From the NCBI GenBank assembly GCA_017852795.1, contig JAFMKU010000016.1:1-35080 (forward strand): a stretch of DNA of 35,080 bases, read 5' to 3'. Positions 7,238 through 15,511 of this stretch are shown here, in pieces. Origin of the DNA: Candidatus Neomicrothrix sp. (GTDB lineage: Bacteria; Actinomycetota; Acidimicrobiia; Acidimicrobiales; Aldehydirespiratoraceae). Numbering within the stretch: the stretch's first letter is position 1; every line of letters begins with the position of its first letter. The position numbers and the translations under genes are program-made. Under the pieces are notes generated by a model. That model did not search any database and was not told the DNA's origin. It was given only the letters and a program-made list of their open reading frames with translations.

Positions 7238-8113
7238 GTGCTGAACCTCGTCCTGCCCAAAGGATCGCTCGAGAAAGCCACCCTCGAATTGTTCGCGGCC
7301 GCCGACCTGCCGGTGGAACGCTCCTCTTCGGTTGATTACAAAGCCACCATCAACGACCCTCGGATCGCGTCGGTACGGATCCTGCGCCCGCAGGAAATCC
7401 CCACCTATGTGGCCGACGGACTGTTCGACATCGGGATCACCGGCCGCGACTGGATCGAAGAAACATCCAGCGACGTGGTTTCGCTCGGGGAGCTTCGCTA
7501 CTCCAAAGCCACTGCCAAACCGGTCAAGATCGTGATGGCGGTGCCGCAAGATTCGCCATGGCAGAGCCTGGCTGACCTTCCCGACGGGGTTCGAGTATCT
7601 ACCGAGTACCCCGAGATCACGCGCCGGTATCTCGCCGAGGCGGGGGTCGACGCCGACGTGCGCCTTTCCTATGGCGCGACCGAAGCCAAGGTGCCCGACA
7701 TTGTTGACGTGGTGGTTGATATCACCGAAACCGGACGGGCGTTGCGGGCAGCCGGATTGCGGATTTTGGAAACGCTGGTAACCAGCTACACCGAACTGAT
7801 CGCCAACCCGGTAGCTCACACCGACCCGGACAAGGCCAAAGCAATGGCGCAGGTTCACACGCTGCTGCAAGGAGTGTTGGACGCCCGGGGTCGAGTGCTG
7901 GTCAAGATGAACGTTCCGGCAGAAGCACTCGATTCGGTGATCGATCTGCTTCCTTCGATGAAATCCCCGACGGTGAGCGAACTGTTCCGAGGCGCGGGTT
8001 ACGCCGTGGAGACGGTGGTGGCCAAAGACCAGATCAACATTTTGATCCCGCAACTACGCGAGCAGGGAGCGAGCGGGATTATCGAAATGCCGATCTCAAA
8101 AATCGTTCCTTGA
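7238..8113 (+). CDS. hisG: ATP phosphoribosyltransferase, long (HisG-L) form
   Basis: First and feedback-controlled step of histidine synthesis, joining ATP and PRPP. The N-terminus LNLVLPKGSLEKATLELF and the block GLFDIGITGRDWIEE are diagnostic. The PRPP-binding loop is in DVVVDITETGRALRAAGL. Residues from about 210 to the end (KMNVPAEALDSVI...) form the extra C-terminal ACT-like domain that binds histidine in the long form, so no HisZ partner is needed. The start is GTG at 7238 with AAGGA 6 nt upstream. hisE, usually next to hisG in actinobacteria, is absent here. A 51-nt gap separates it from ribD. Confidence 0.95.
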   Translation: MLNLVLPKGSLEKATLELFAAADLPVERSSSVDYKATINDPRIASVRILRPQEIPTYVADGLFDIGITGRDWIEETSSDVVSLGELRYSKATAKPVKIVMAVPQDSPWQSLADLPDGVRVSTEYPEITRRYLAEAGVDADVRLSYGATEAKVPDIVDVVVDITETGRALRAAGLRILETLVTSYTELIANPVAHTDPDKAKAMAQVHTLLQGVLDARGRVLVKMNVPAEALDSVIDLLPSMKSPTVSELFRGAGYAVETVVAKDQINILIPQLREQGASGIIEMPISKIVP

Positions 8114-8136
8114 TCGGCGAGTGAGCTGAACCCCCG

Positions 8137-8937
8137 ATGAGCGCCGAGGCGGTAGGGCTGGTTCTGGCGGCTTCGCTGCTGCACGCGTTCTGGAACGCTC
8201 GAACGCATTCAGGGGAGGATCGAGCCGCGGCTCTGGCCATCGCTTACGCGGTGGGAGCCGTCTGGATGGCTCCGTGGCTGATCGCCGACCCTCCGCTGGC
8301 GCTCTGGTGGTTGGTGATCCTCAACGGGCTAGCTCACGGCGGGTATCTGCTGTCACTGTCGGCGTCCTATGCCCGAGGGTCGCTGGCCACCACCTATCCA
8401 ATCGCCCGAGGGTCGGCCCCGCTGTTGATCGCTGCGGTAGGGATCTGGGTGCTGGATCAGCAACCCTCGTCGGCCACCGTGTTCGGAGCGTTCGCGGTGG
8501 CGTTCGGGCTGGGGTTGATCGGAAACGTCGGCTGGAGGAACGGCGAACGGCATTCGATGCTGTTGGCCCTAACCGCCGGGTGTTTCATTGCTTCCTACAC
8601 TCTGCTCGACGCCCGCGGTGCTCAAGAGGTGCACGGTTGGAGTTTTTTCGCGGCGTCGTCGGTGGTGGCGGTGCTGGTGGTGATCGTGGGGGCGAACGTA
8701 TCGTGGGCCCGGCTGGTTGCGGCCCGCCGCACCGGGCTGCTGGTGGGCGTTGCCTCGTCAGCGGCTTACGCCCTGGTCTTGCTCGCCTACACCCGAGCTG
8801 ATGCTGCCAACGTTGCCACGATGCGGTCAACGTCGATTCTGTTCGGCCTGCTGCTGGCCCCGCAGGTGATCACCGGGCGGTTACTGACCGGGACGCTACT
8901 CACCGTGGTCGGCGTCGGCCTCGTGGCGTTGGCCTAA
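8137..8937 (+). CDS. EamA/DMT-superfamily membrane transporter
   Basis: A 266-residue polytopic membrane protein of the drug/metabolite transporter type. About nine or ten hydrophobic segments alternate with short loops. The first carries LLHAFWNA, the HAxWN signature common to EamA-like permeases, and the two halves look like the usual internal repeat (repeat two begins near MLLALTAGCFIASYTLLD). The substrate cannot be predicted. It starts 23 nt after hisG and may be cotranscribed with it. Its stop faces the DUF1844-like gene 11 nt away. No signal peptide beyond the first membrane segment. Confidence 0.8.
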   Translation: MSAEAVGLVLAASLLHAFWNARTHSGEDRAAALAIAYAVGAVWMAPWLIADPPLALWWLVILNGLAHGGYLLSLSASYARGSLATTYPIARGSAPLLIAAVGIWVLDQQPSSATVFGAFAVAFGLGLIGNVGWRNGERHSMLLALTAGCFIASYTLLDARGAQEVHGWSFFAASSVVAVLVVIVGANVSWARLVAARRTGLLVGVASSAAYALVLLAYTRADAANVATMRSTSILFGLLLAPQVITGRLLTGTLLTVVGVGLVALA

Positions 8938-8948
8938 CCCCGCTTCGG

Positions 8949-9401
8949 CTACTGGTCGGTTTGCCCTTTGAGCTGCACGAACGTCATCTGGAGCTGGTTG
9001 AGACCTTCTTGCAGGGTGGGAAGCGCCTCCCCGAGCCGGGTATCGAGTTGTTCGACCAGCACCTTCATGGCGTCGATGGCCAGGGTGGCTTCGGCAAAGT
9101 TTGGGTCCTGCTGAGAAAGGTGCAGCGCAGCTAGCTCAAAGAGGCCCATGGCGTGGTTGGCGATCACCGTGGCCGCCGGTGTGTTCACCAGCTGCTCTCG
9201 AACTGCGCTCATTTCCATGATCATCTGTTCGGCTTGAGCGAGTTGTTCCGGAGAAAGATCGTCAAGGGTGACCCCGTCAGGTAGCGAGGCGGCGATGGCG
9301 TCCTCTACCTCAGGGGCGAGGCCGGTGGCGCCAGGGGCGGCGGGGGTGTCGTTGTCGCGGGGAACTTCATGTTCGCCACCAGGTGTCCAGAGTGAGCTCA
9401 T
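8949..9401 (-). CDS. DUF1844-like protein
   Basis: A 150-residue soluble protein with an acidic, Pro/Ala-rich N-terminus (about 1-50) and a helical C-terminal part. The block from TPAATVIANHAMGLFELAALHL to LEQLDTRLGEALPTL, with an AIDAMKVLVEQL helix, has the layout of DUF1844: a helix with a hydrophobic face, then an ID-x-L-x-L helix, and a final helix ending in a Q/L-rich stretch. In many actinobacteria a DUF1844 gene lies immediately beside infC, as here, which supports the assignment; its function is unknown. It is divergent from infC. The ATG is preceded by TAGGGT with 6-nt spacing. Confidence 0.75.
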   Translation of the reverse strand: MSSLWTPGGEHEVPRDNDTPAAPGATGLAPEVEDAIAASLPDGVTLDDLSPEQLAQAEQMIMEMSAVREQLVNTPAATVIANHAMGLFELAALHLSQQDPNFAEATLAIDAMKVLVEQLDTRLGEALPTLQEGLNQLQMTFVQLKGQTDQ

Positions 9402-9407
9402 GCTGGT

Positions 9408-9413
9408 ACCCTA
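9408..9413 (-). promoter_or_regulatory. -10 element (TAGGGT) of the DUF1844-like gene, leaderless
   Basis: On the minus strand TAGGGT is followed by ACCAGC and then the ATG. The transcript would start at the initiation codon. The hexamer and spacing are the same as for the moaB-like gene. Confidence 0.5.
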
Positions 9414-9434
9414 ACCCGCACAATCCAGAGGGAA

Positions 9435-9463
9435 GTGGGGTGGACCCTAGGTTCCGTCCCCAC
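9435..9463 (+). other. Strong hairpin in the infC upstream region
   Basis: GTGGGG (9435-9440) pairs with CCCCAC (9458-9463), and inside it GGA/TCC and CC/GG extend the stem, leaving a very small loop. No U-run follows, so it is not a simple intrinsic terminator. It abuts a second hairpin. It lies in the divergent gap between the DUF1844-like gene and infC, so it could be part of an infC leader or only promoter DNA. Confidence 0.55.
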
Positions 9464-9488
9464 CTAACCACCGTTTCGGTGCGTTAGG
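9463..9488 (+). other. Second strong hairpin in the infC upstream region
   Basis: CCTAAC (9463-9468) pairs with GTTAGG (9483-9488), and ACCG (9470-9473) with CGGT (9477-9480) around a TTT loop. It begins on the last base of the preceding hairpin. The following sequence is not U-rich. infC-rpmI-rplT leaders are autoregulated by IF3 or L20 in other bacteria; whether this pair has such a role is unknown. Confidence 0.55.
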
Positions 9489-9640
9489 TCGGCCAAAGCC
9501 ACCGAACCGTGTCCTGCACGGCTCAGCGCGGACGTCGACATCCCGGCGTCCGTTTCTTCGTTTTCCGGCTTGTTCGGTAGACGGGAAAAGGGCGTTTCCA
9601 CACACTACGGAGGTTCCGTGCTCACGAGGAGTTCAGGGCG

Positions 9641-10276
9641 ATAGCACCGCCAACAAACGAGCCAAGGATCAATGATCGCATTCGTGCCCGAGAGGTTCGC
9701 CTCGTAGGGCAGGACGGCGAACAGATCGGCATCAAGCCATTACCTGAAGCGTTGAACATCGCCCGCCAGGCTGGCCTCGATCTTGTCGAGGTGGCCGATC
9801 AGGCAAACCCACCGGTTTGTCGGATTATGGATTACGGCAAGTTCAAGTACGAGGCTGACCAGCGGGCCAAAGAATCCCGAAAGAAATCATCCAACCTCAC
9901 GGTCAAGGAGATGAAGTACCGGCCAAAAATTGGGCCTGGTGACTTCGACACCAAAACCAAGAAGGTGGAGAAGTTCCTTGGGGAAGGTCACAAGGTCAAA
10001 GTCACGATCATGTTCAGGGGACGCGAGATGCAGCATCCTGAGCTTGGACGCAAGATCCTTAACAATGTGGCTACCGAAGTTGAACATGTCGGCAAGGTGG
10101 AGTTTCACCCCCGACAAGATGGTCGCAACATGGTGATGGTGCTCGCTCCGGACAAGCAGGCTCAGGCCCGCTATGAGAAGGAACGTCGCAAACAAGCTGA
10201 CGCTGAAGCACGGGAACGTGGAGCGGTGGACAGCGACCCAGCAACCGAAACAGTCGTAACCGACGAAGAAGAGTGA
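9641..10276 (+). CDS. infC: Translation initiation factor IF-3 (AUA start)
   Basis: IF-3 binds the 30S subunit, prevents premature 50S joining and proofreads the start codon. The ORF track begins at TTG 9752 and loses 37 conserved residues. The IF-3 N-terminus ([22 protein letters not shown]) is encoded in the same frame from 9644. Between the in-frame stop TAG at 9578 and this block there is no ATG, GTG, TTG or CTG. ATA at 9641 has GAGGAG (9626-9631) about 9 nt upstream, so it is the start, as in the infC genes known to use AUU, AUC or AUA. The rest is typical: [15 protein letters not shown], the linker, and C-domain [16 protein letters not shown]. The product is 211 residues with an acidic tail. 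rpmI follows after 10 nt. Confidence 0.95.
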   Translation: MAPPTNEPRINDRIRAREVRLVGQDGEQIGIKPLPEALNIARQAGLDLVEVADQANPPVCRIMDYGKFKYEADQRAKESRKKSSNLTVKEMKYRPKIGPGDFDTKTKKVEKFLGEGHKVKVTIMFRGREMQHPELGRKILNNVATEVEHVGKVEFHPRQDGRNMVMVLAPDKQAQARYEKERRKQADAEARERGAVDSDPATETVVTDEEE

Positions 10277-10286
10277 GAGAGACCCC

Positions 10287-10478
10287 ATGCCGAAGATGAA
10301 GACCCATCGTGGTGCCGCCAAGCGGTTCCGGCGCACCGGGACCGGCAAATTGATGCGCCGCCAGGCCAACAAGAACCACATCATGGAAAAGAAGAGCCCG
10401 AAGCGGGTACGGCAACTGCGTGGTGACACGGCCGTTTCGTCCGCTGATGAGCGCAACCTTCGGGACCTCGGCGTCTGA
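10287..10478 (+). CDS. rpmI: 50S ribosomal protein L35
   Basis: A 63-residue basic protein of the large subunit. It begins [22 protein letters not shown], the family signature, and continues with [16 protein letters not shown]. Length is normal. It sits between infC and rplT in the conserved infC-rpmI-rplT operon, 10 nt after infC, and a purine-rich GAGAGAGA tract provides the ribosome binding site. Co-transcription with infC is near certain. Confidence 0.97.
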   Translation: MPKMKTHRGAAKRFRRTGTGKLMRRQANKNHIMEKKSPKRVRQLRGDTAVSSADERNLRDLGV

Positions 10479-10527
10479 GCCGGCCCGTATCCGACGAACA
10501 GTATTCAAGCACTAAGGGAGAAGTGAG

Positions 10528-10896
10528 ATGGCACGTGTAAAGCGTTCTGTGCACTCGAAGAAGCGGCGTAAGGTCGTTCTTGAACGGGCCAAAGGTCATT
10601 ACGGGAACCGGTCACGGGTCCTGAAGGCCGCCAACGAGTCGGTGATGCACGCCGGCAACTATGCGTTCCGCGACCGCCGGGCCCGCAAGGGTGAGTTCCG
10701 CAAGTTGTGGATCCAACGAATTAACGCGGCCTGCCGGGTCAACGGCACGTCGTACAGCCGGTTTATTGCCGGTCTCAAGACCGCAGGGATCGAAGTGGAC
10801 CGCAAGGTTCTGGCTGACTTGGCCGTCAACGAACCAGAGGCGTTTGCCGCTCTCGTCGAAGCCGCCAATCAGGCATCGTCGACGCCGGCATCCTGA
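10528..10896 (+). CDS. rplT: 50S ribosomal protein L20
   Basis: A 122-residue large-subunit assembly protein. The N-terminal [23 protein letters not shown] is a characteristic basic extension that binds 23S rRNA, and the globular part holds the [10 protein letters not shown] and [18 protein letters not shown] blocks. In many bacteria L20 also represses its own operon by binding the leader or rpmI region. A strong ribosome site AAGGGAG lies about 7 nt before the ATG. The spacing after rpmI is 49 nt. The short Ser/Thr/Ala C-terminal tail is variable in the family. Confidence 0.97.
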   Translation: MARVKRSVHSKKRRKVVLERAKGHYGNRSRVLKAANESVMHAGNYAFRDRRARKGEFRKLWIQRINAACRVNGTSYSRFIAGLKTAGIEVDRKVLADLAVNEPEAFAALVEAANQASSTPAS

Positions 10897-10905
10897 GCGG
10901 ACCCC

Positions 10906-11697
10906 ATGGGTCCGGTTCTCGGAGCGCAGAACCCGCGAATTGTTGAGTTGCGTCGCCTTTTGGGGCGGCGCAACTCGCGTTCTGAGCTGATCGTGATCGA
11001 AGGACCGCGAACGGTCCGAGAAGTGTGTTCAGCCGGTCATCGGGCCGAAACGGTGATCGTCCCCGAAACCTTCGTTGATGACCCGGCGGTGGTTGACGTG
11101 CGCAACCAGATCGGGGCCGAAACAGAATGGTTGGTCGTTCGAGATCACGTTTTCGAACGGCTTGCTCCGTCACCGAGTCCGCAACCGATGCTGGCTCTCG
11201 TGGCTCGCCCTCACGGCGAATTTCCGCAACTCGACCAGCAGTCGGTGGTTCTGGTGTTGGCCGAAGTCTCCGACCCAGGCAACGTAGGAACACTGGTTCG
11301 AGCCGCTGATGCGGTTGGCGCGGCCGCAGTGGTTCTGGTCGGTGGCGCGGATCCGTGGGCGCCGAAAGCGTTGCGAGCCTCGGCAGGTTCCATGCTGCGC
11401 CGTCCGATCGTGGTCCGTGACGTGCTCGCCGACGCGGTCGATGAGCTCCGCGAGTTAGGGATGCGGGTGGTTGGCAGCGATGTTCGGTCGGGTCGAGGCC
11501 ACGACAGTGGAGTGCTGACACCACCACTCGCGATCATGGTCGGGTCGGAACCGCACGGGTTGGATCCGACCATCGAGGTTGATGATTGGGTTCACATCGC
11601 CATGCCGGGGCAGACCGAGTCGCTCAACGTGGCTATGGCGGGAACGCTTCTGTTGTTCGAAACCCGCCGGGGGGCTTCGACCACGGCCGAGAATTAG
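10906..11697 (+). CDS. TrmH-family rRNA 2'-O-methyltransferase, TsnR-like
   Basis: A 263-residue SpoU methyltransferase with an N-terminal substrate-binding domain (about 1-105, including SELIVIEGPRTVREV) and a knotted C-terminal domain. Motifs: DPGNVGTLVRAADA (123-136), GSEPHGLDP (about 212) and MPGQTESLNVAMAG (about 231-244). In actinobacteria this gene regularly follows rplT and is called tsnR or a 23S rRNA methyltransferase, so the position agrees. It begins 9 nt after rplT and is the last gene of the infC operon. Its stop overlaps the convergent GNAT gene by 4 nt. The modified nucleotide cannot be inferred. Confidence 0.87.
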   Translation: MGPVLGAQNPRIVELRRLLGRRNSRSELIVIEGPRTVREVCSAGHRAETVIVPETFVDDPAVVDVRNQIGAETEWLVVRDHVFERLAPSPSPQPMLALVARPHGEFPQLDQQSVVLVLAEVSDPGNVGTLVRAADAVGAAAVVLVGGADPWAPKALRASAGSMLRRPIVVRDVLADAVDELRELGMRVVGSDVRSGRGHDSGVLTPPLAIMVGSEPHGLDPTIEVDDWVHIAMPGQTESLNVAMAGTLLLFETRRGASTTAEN

Positions 11698-11972
11698 GCG
11701 AGCAGGTCCTGCTGGTCGGGGTGGGCGTCGAGGTAGGCGGCGGCGTACGGGCAGACCGGAACGATCCGGCGGCCCCGGCTGCGAAGGTCGGCCAGCACGC
11801 CAACCATAAGGCTGTCGGCCATGCCCTGCCCCCGGTGCTGCGGGTCGGTTTCGATGTGAGGAACGGTCACGGTGTCGCCGTTGCGTTCGTAGTCAGCGAT
11901 CGACACGATCTGGTTGTCGACCACCAACTCGTAGCGTTGACGTTCGGGGTTATCGCGGACTTCACGTTCCAT
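11694..11972 (-). CDS. Small GNAT-family N-acetyltransferase (YjdJ type)
   Basis: A 92-residue protein of the short GCN5-like acetyltransferase group (COG2388 type). It contains the beta-strand core (RYELVVDNQIVSIADYER), the acetyl-CoA loop equivalent in DPQHRGQGMADSLMVGVL (motif RGxGxA, about 46-52) and the group's C-terminal VCPYAAAYLDAHPDQQDLL. Such proteins bind acetyl-CoA; physiological substrates are not known. It is convergent with the tsnR-like gene and divergent from pheS. The 63-nt gap to pheS must hold both promoters. AACACT lies 6 nt before the ATG, a weak leaderless -10 candidate. Confidence 0.85.
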   Translation of the reverse strand: MEREVRDNPERQRYELVVDNQIVSIADYERNGDTVTVPHIETDPQHRGQGMADSLMVGVLADLRSRGRRIVPVCPYAAAYLDAHPDQQDLLA

Positions 11973-12035
11973 GGATTCAGTGTTGCACGCCAGGGTGCAC
12001 CGGCGGGGCTTTCGACCGCCTAACCTGAGAAGCCG

Positions 12036-13052
12036 ATGACCACCGCAGCCGCGCTCACCGCAGAACTCGAAACTGTCTTGGCCGAGGCCACGACCCGGCT
12101 CGCCGCGGCCGATGACTTAGCCACGGTCGCCGCGATCGACAGCGAGTTCCTCGGCAAGAAGTCGACGGTCAGTGCCGCCAAACAACAGTTGGGCGCGCTC
12201 GACGCTGACCAGCGCAAAGCAGCGGGTCAGGCCATCAACGCCATACGCGAGGCGTTGACCGGGCAGGTAGAAGCGGCCCGGATTCGGGTCGCAGACCAGG
12301 CCCGAGCGGAGCAGGTAGCGGCTGAACGGCTCGACCTCACCGAACGCTTGTCGTCGATCCGGCGTGGTTCGCTCCACCTCAACACGCAAGCCCGAGACCG
12401 GCTCGAAGATGTGTTTGTCGGGATGGGGTTCACTATCGCTGAAGGCCCTGAGGTTGAAACCGCTTGGTACAACTTTGAGGCGCTCAACATTCCGGAATGG
12501 CACCCGGCTCGCGGCAGCTTCGACACCATCTTCGTCAACTTGGGTGAACCCGAAGAAGTCATGTTGCGGTCCCACACCTCACCGGTGCAGATCCGCACCA
12601 TGGAGGTTCAGGAACCACCGATTTACATCGTGGCGCCCGGGCGCACCTTCCGAACCGACACCGCGGACGCCACCCACCTGCCGGCGTTCAACCAGATCGA
12701 AGGGTTGGTCGTGGACCGTGGGATCACCCTCGGAGATTTGGCCGGGACCATGCAAGAGTTTGTCCATGCCTTTTTCGGTCGTGAAGTCAAAACCCGGCTA
12801 CGGCCGTCCTACTTTCCGTTTACCGAACCTTCAGCCGAGTTCGACATCTCTCGCCCGGACGGTTCCTGGCTTGAGTTAGGGGGCTGCGGGATGGTGCATC
12901 CGAACGTGCTGCGCAACTGTGGCATCGACCCGGAGATCTGGCAGGGGTTCGCGTTTGGTTTCGGGATCGATCGGTTGGCGGTGATGCGCTACGAACTCGA
13001 TGACATTCGTGAACTGGTCAACAACGATGTGCGTTTTCTGCACCAATTCTGA
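12036..13052 (+). CDS. pheS: Phenylalanyl-tRNA synthetase alpha subunit
   Basis: Catalytic subunit of the heterotetrameric PheRS. The first ~80 residues form the tRNA-binding coiled coil (ELETVLAEATTRLAAADDL...). The class II core begins at SIRRGSLHLNTQARDRL, with motif 2 FRTDTADATHLPAFNQIEG and motif 3 GFAFGFGIDRLAVMRY, and PHPV-type residues around PSAEFDISR. The 338-residue length is normal. The ATG is 9 nt after TAACCT (12021-12026), with GAGAAG between, so both a short-leader and a leaderless reading are possible. pheT follows after 69 nt. Confidence 0.97.
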   Translation: MTTAAALTAELETVLAEATTRLAAADDLATVAAIDSEFLGKKSTVSAAKQQLGALDADQRKAAGQAINAIREALTGQVEAARIRVADQARAEQVAAERLDLTERLSSIRRGSLHLNTQARDRLEDVFVGMGFTIAEGPEVETAWYNFEALNIPEWHPARGSFDTIFVNLGEPEEVMLRSHTSPVQIRTMEVQEPPIYIVAPGRTFRTDTADATHLPAFNQIEGLVVDRGITLGDLAGTMQEFVHAFFGREVKTRLRPSYFPFTEPSAEFDISRPDGSWLELGGCGMVHPNVLRNCGIDPEIWQGFAFGFGIDRLAVMRYELDDIRELVNNDVRFLHQF

Positions 13053-13108
13053 TCGGAACCTTTCCCATGTCCTGCCTGTATTCGTCCTGCGACCCGGCCT
13101 GCTCGGCC

Positions 13109-13114
13109 TAGCCT
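13109..13114 (+). promoter_or_regulatory. -10 element (TAGCCT) of pheT, leaderless
   Basis: TAGCCT ends 7 nt before the pheT ATG. No Shine-Dalgarno sequence is present in the pheS-pheT gap, which supports separate leaderless transcription of pheT in addition to read-through from pheS. Confidence 0.45.
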
Positions 13115-13121
13115 GTCTGCG

Positions 13122-15494
13122 ATGAAGGTCACGCTTTCTTGGCTCCGCGAGTTCGCCCCCGATATTGCTGGCGACCCTGACGAACTTGGCGAGATTCTGA
13201 GCAGTCTGGGTCTCGCGGTTGAAGGAGTGGAGATCATCGGCGAGCTCGTCGATGGGGTAGTGCTGGCCCGAGTTCTGGACCTTCGAGCGCATCCCGACGC
13301 CGATAAGATCCAGCTCGTTGACGTCGATCCTGGCGACGGCAACCCGTTGCAGGTGTGCTGTGGGGCGTTCAACATGAGTGTCGGCGATCTGATCCCGTTC
13401 GCCACGGTGGGCACGGTGATGCCCAACGGGATGGAAATCGCTCAACGAGAAATGCGGGGCCAGCTCTCCAACGGCATGTGCTGTTCCGCGGCGGAGATCG
13501 GGTTTGGAAGCGACGCCGACGGCATCTTGATCCTCAACGACCGCGTCGTCGACGGAGCAACGTTGGGAATGCCGTTGGCCGAAGCGCTCGGCCTTGAAGC
13601 CGACGTGCTGTGGGATCTCGAAGTGAACGCCAACCGTCCCGACGCGTTGTCGGTGGCGGGAGTGGCCCGCGACTTAGCCGCGGCGTTGGGGGTCAAGTTC
13701 AGCTACCCCGATTATCCGATCGTGCACAGCGACGAACCGGTCGCCGGTTTGCTCGATGTCACCATCGAAGACCCTGAACTGTGTGGACGGTTCGTGGCGA
13801 CGGTGCTGCGAAACATCACGGTGGGAACGTCACCAGAATGGATGCAGCGGCGCCTGACTCAGCTGGGGATGCGACCGATCAACTCGATCGTGGACATCTC
13901 GAACTACGTCATGCTCGAACTGGGGCAACCGAACCACACCTTCGATCTCGACACGTTGGTTGACGGCAAGCTGGTGGTCCGAAGGGCGCAAGCCGGAGAA
14001 ACCATCGAAACCCTGGATGGCGCGGTGCGGCATCTCGAACCGAGCGACGGGGTCATCGCCGATGGCAACGGCGTGCTGGTTTCGTTGGCCGGGGTGATGG
14101 GTGGTGCCCACACCGAGATCTCTGCGTCTACCCGCAACGTGCTGCTTGAGATGGCCTGGTGGGATCCGCCGTCGATTTCGCGGACCGTGAAACGACTCAA
14201 CCTCCCGTCGGAGGCATCGACCCGGTTCCGGCGAGGCGCCGACTGGGGTGACAACATCAGCCGCGCCATGCGGCGGTTCATTCAGTTGGCGACCGAAGCG
14301 GGCGCGGTTGCCGTGGACGGCGTGGTTGATGTCGCCGGACAGACCCCAGCTCGCGAACCAGTGCCGGTGCGGGTGGCCAAAGTCAACGGTCTGCTCGGCA
14401 CCACCCTGACCGCTGAAGCGATGGTGGCGTTGCTCGAACCGATTGGTTTCACCTGTGCGGGTTCGGGCGAGGTGATCGAAGTTACGGTGCCGACCTGGCG
14501 TTGGGATACCGAAACCGAGACGGATATCGCCGAAGAAGTCGGCCGCATGTTCGGCTACGAAAACATCCCGCCAACCGTGCCCAAAGGGCCCGCGGCTGGC
14601 GGATTGTCGGCCTACCAGCAGGATCGCCGCCTCGTGCGTGACGTGCTGGTCGGGTTGGGTTGCGACGAAACCCTGCCGATGCCGTTCCTGGCGCCGGGTG
14701 ATCTCAGTCGTGCGGCGCTTCCCGAAGACGGGGTCACCCTCACCAACCCGTTGCACGCCGAAGAGTCGGTGTTGCGAACCTCACTGCTGCCGGGCCAGCT
14801 CAAAGCCATTGCCTACAACCAGTCTCACCGCAGCGACCCGGTTCGGTTCTTCGAGATCGACCACGTGTTCCTCCCGGCCGCCGAAGGTCAGGTGCTGCCC
14901 GATGAACGGGAATACCTTGCGGTGGCTCTCGCCGGAGAAGAAGCCCCAGCCGCAGTCGCAATCCTAGATGTGTTGGATCGTGCGTTGGCTCTGCCGAACC
15001 TGCAACTGACCCCCGCGGATTTGCCCGGTTTGCATCCGACCCGTTCGGCCGAGGTCGTGATCGCCGGTCGAACCCGAGGTCAGGTTGGCGAAGTCGATCC
15101 GGGAGTGCTGGCTGCCTATGGCGTGCAGGGCCGGGTGGCCTGGTTGCAACTTGACCTTGGTGAAGTGCTCAACGGCCCCCACGGGACCCGTCGGTACACG
15201 CCGGTCAGTAAGTTCCCGTCCAGCGACGTGGATCTAGCGTTTGTACTTGCCGATGGCGTGCAGGCAGCTCAGGTAGAAGCCAGCATCCGTAAGGCGGGCG
15301 GTTCGTTGCTGGCCGGTTTGGAGTTGTTCGACATTTACCGCGGCGAAGGTCTTGAAACCGGTGAACGGTCGTTGACCTACCACCTTCGTTTCCAAGCAGC
15401 GGACCGGACGCTCACTGATGCTGAGGTGGCCGAACTTCGTCAAGCCTGCATCCAACAGGTTGCGAACAAAACTGGCGCCACCCTTCGTAGCTAG
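13122..15494 (+). CDS. pheT: Phenylalanyl-tRNA synthetase beta subunit
   Basis: A 790-residue subunit that recognises tRNAPhe and edits misacylated Tyr-tRNA. Domain order is complete: an N-terminal anchor, an EMAP/tRNA-binding domain (about 40-150, with VLDLRAHPDADKIQLVDVD and MRGQLSNGMCCS), the B3/B4 editing domain (about 205-380, with RPINSIVDISNYVMLELGQPNH), the B5 domain (about 400-480), the catalytic-like core, and a C-terminal FDX-ACB anticodon-binding domain (about 695-790, with PVSKFPSSDVDLAFVL). The last strand is LTDAEVAELRQ. No missing domain. Paired with pheS as usual. Confidence 0.97.
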   Translation: MKVTLSWLREFAPDIAGDPDELGEILSSLGLAVEGVEIIGELVDGVVLARVLDLRAHPDADKIQLVDVDPGDGNPLQVCCGAFNMSVGDLIPFATVGTVMPNGMEIAQREMRGQLSNGMCCSAAEIGFGSDADGILILNDRVVDGATLGMPLAEALGLEADVLWDLEVNANRPDALSVAGVARDLAAALGVKFSYPDYPIVHSDEPVAGLLDVTIEDPELCGRFVATVLRNITVGTSPEWMQRRLTQLGMRPINSIVDISNYVMLELGQPNHTFDLDTLVDGKLVVRRAQAGETIETLDGAVRHLEPSDGVIADGNGVLVSLAGVMGGAHTEISASTRNVLLEMAWWDPPSISRTVKRLNLPSEASTRFRRGADWGDNISRAMRRFIQLATEAGAVAVDGVVDVAGQTPAREPVPVRVAKVNGLLGTTLTAEAMVALLEPIGFTCAGSGEVIEVTVPTWRWDTETETDIAEEVGRMFGYENIPPTVPKGPAAGGLSAYQQDRRLVRDVLVGLGCDETLPMPFLAPGDLSRAALPEDGVTLTNPLHAEESVLRTSLLPGQLKAIAYNQSHRSDPVRFFEIDHVFLPAAEGQVLPDEREYLAVALAGEEAPAAVAILDVLDRALALPNLQLTPADLPGLHPTRSAEVVIAGRTRGQVGEVDPGVLAAYGVQGRVAWLQLDLGEVLNGPHGTRRYTPVSKFPSSDVDLAFVLADGVQAAQVEASIRKAGGSLLAGLELFDIYRGEGLETGERSLTYHLRFQAADRTLTDAEVAELRQACIQQVANKTGATLRS

Positions 15495-15498
15495 CGCC

Positions 15499-15504
15499 TA
15501 CGAT
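15499..15504 (+). promoter_or_regulatory. -10 element (TACGAT) of the MDR oxidoreductase gene, leaderless
   Basis: TACGAT ends 7 nt before the ATG at 15512, immediately after the pheT stop. No Shine-Dalgarno sequence is visible in the 17-nt gap. Confidence 0.45.
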
Positions 15505-15511
15505 CAACGCC

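Noticed and set aside
7094-8053. 319-aa minus-strand ORF
   Set aside because: Antisense to hisG, which has complete family blocks.
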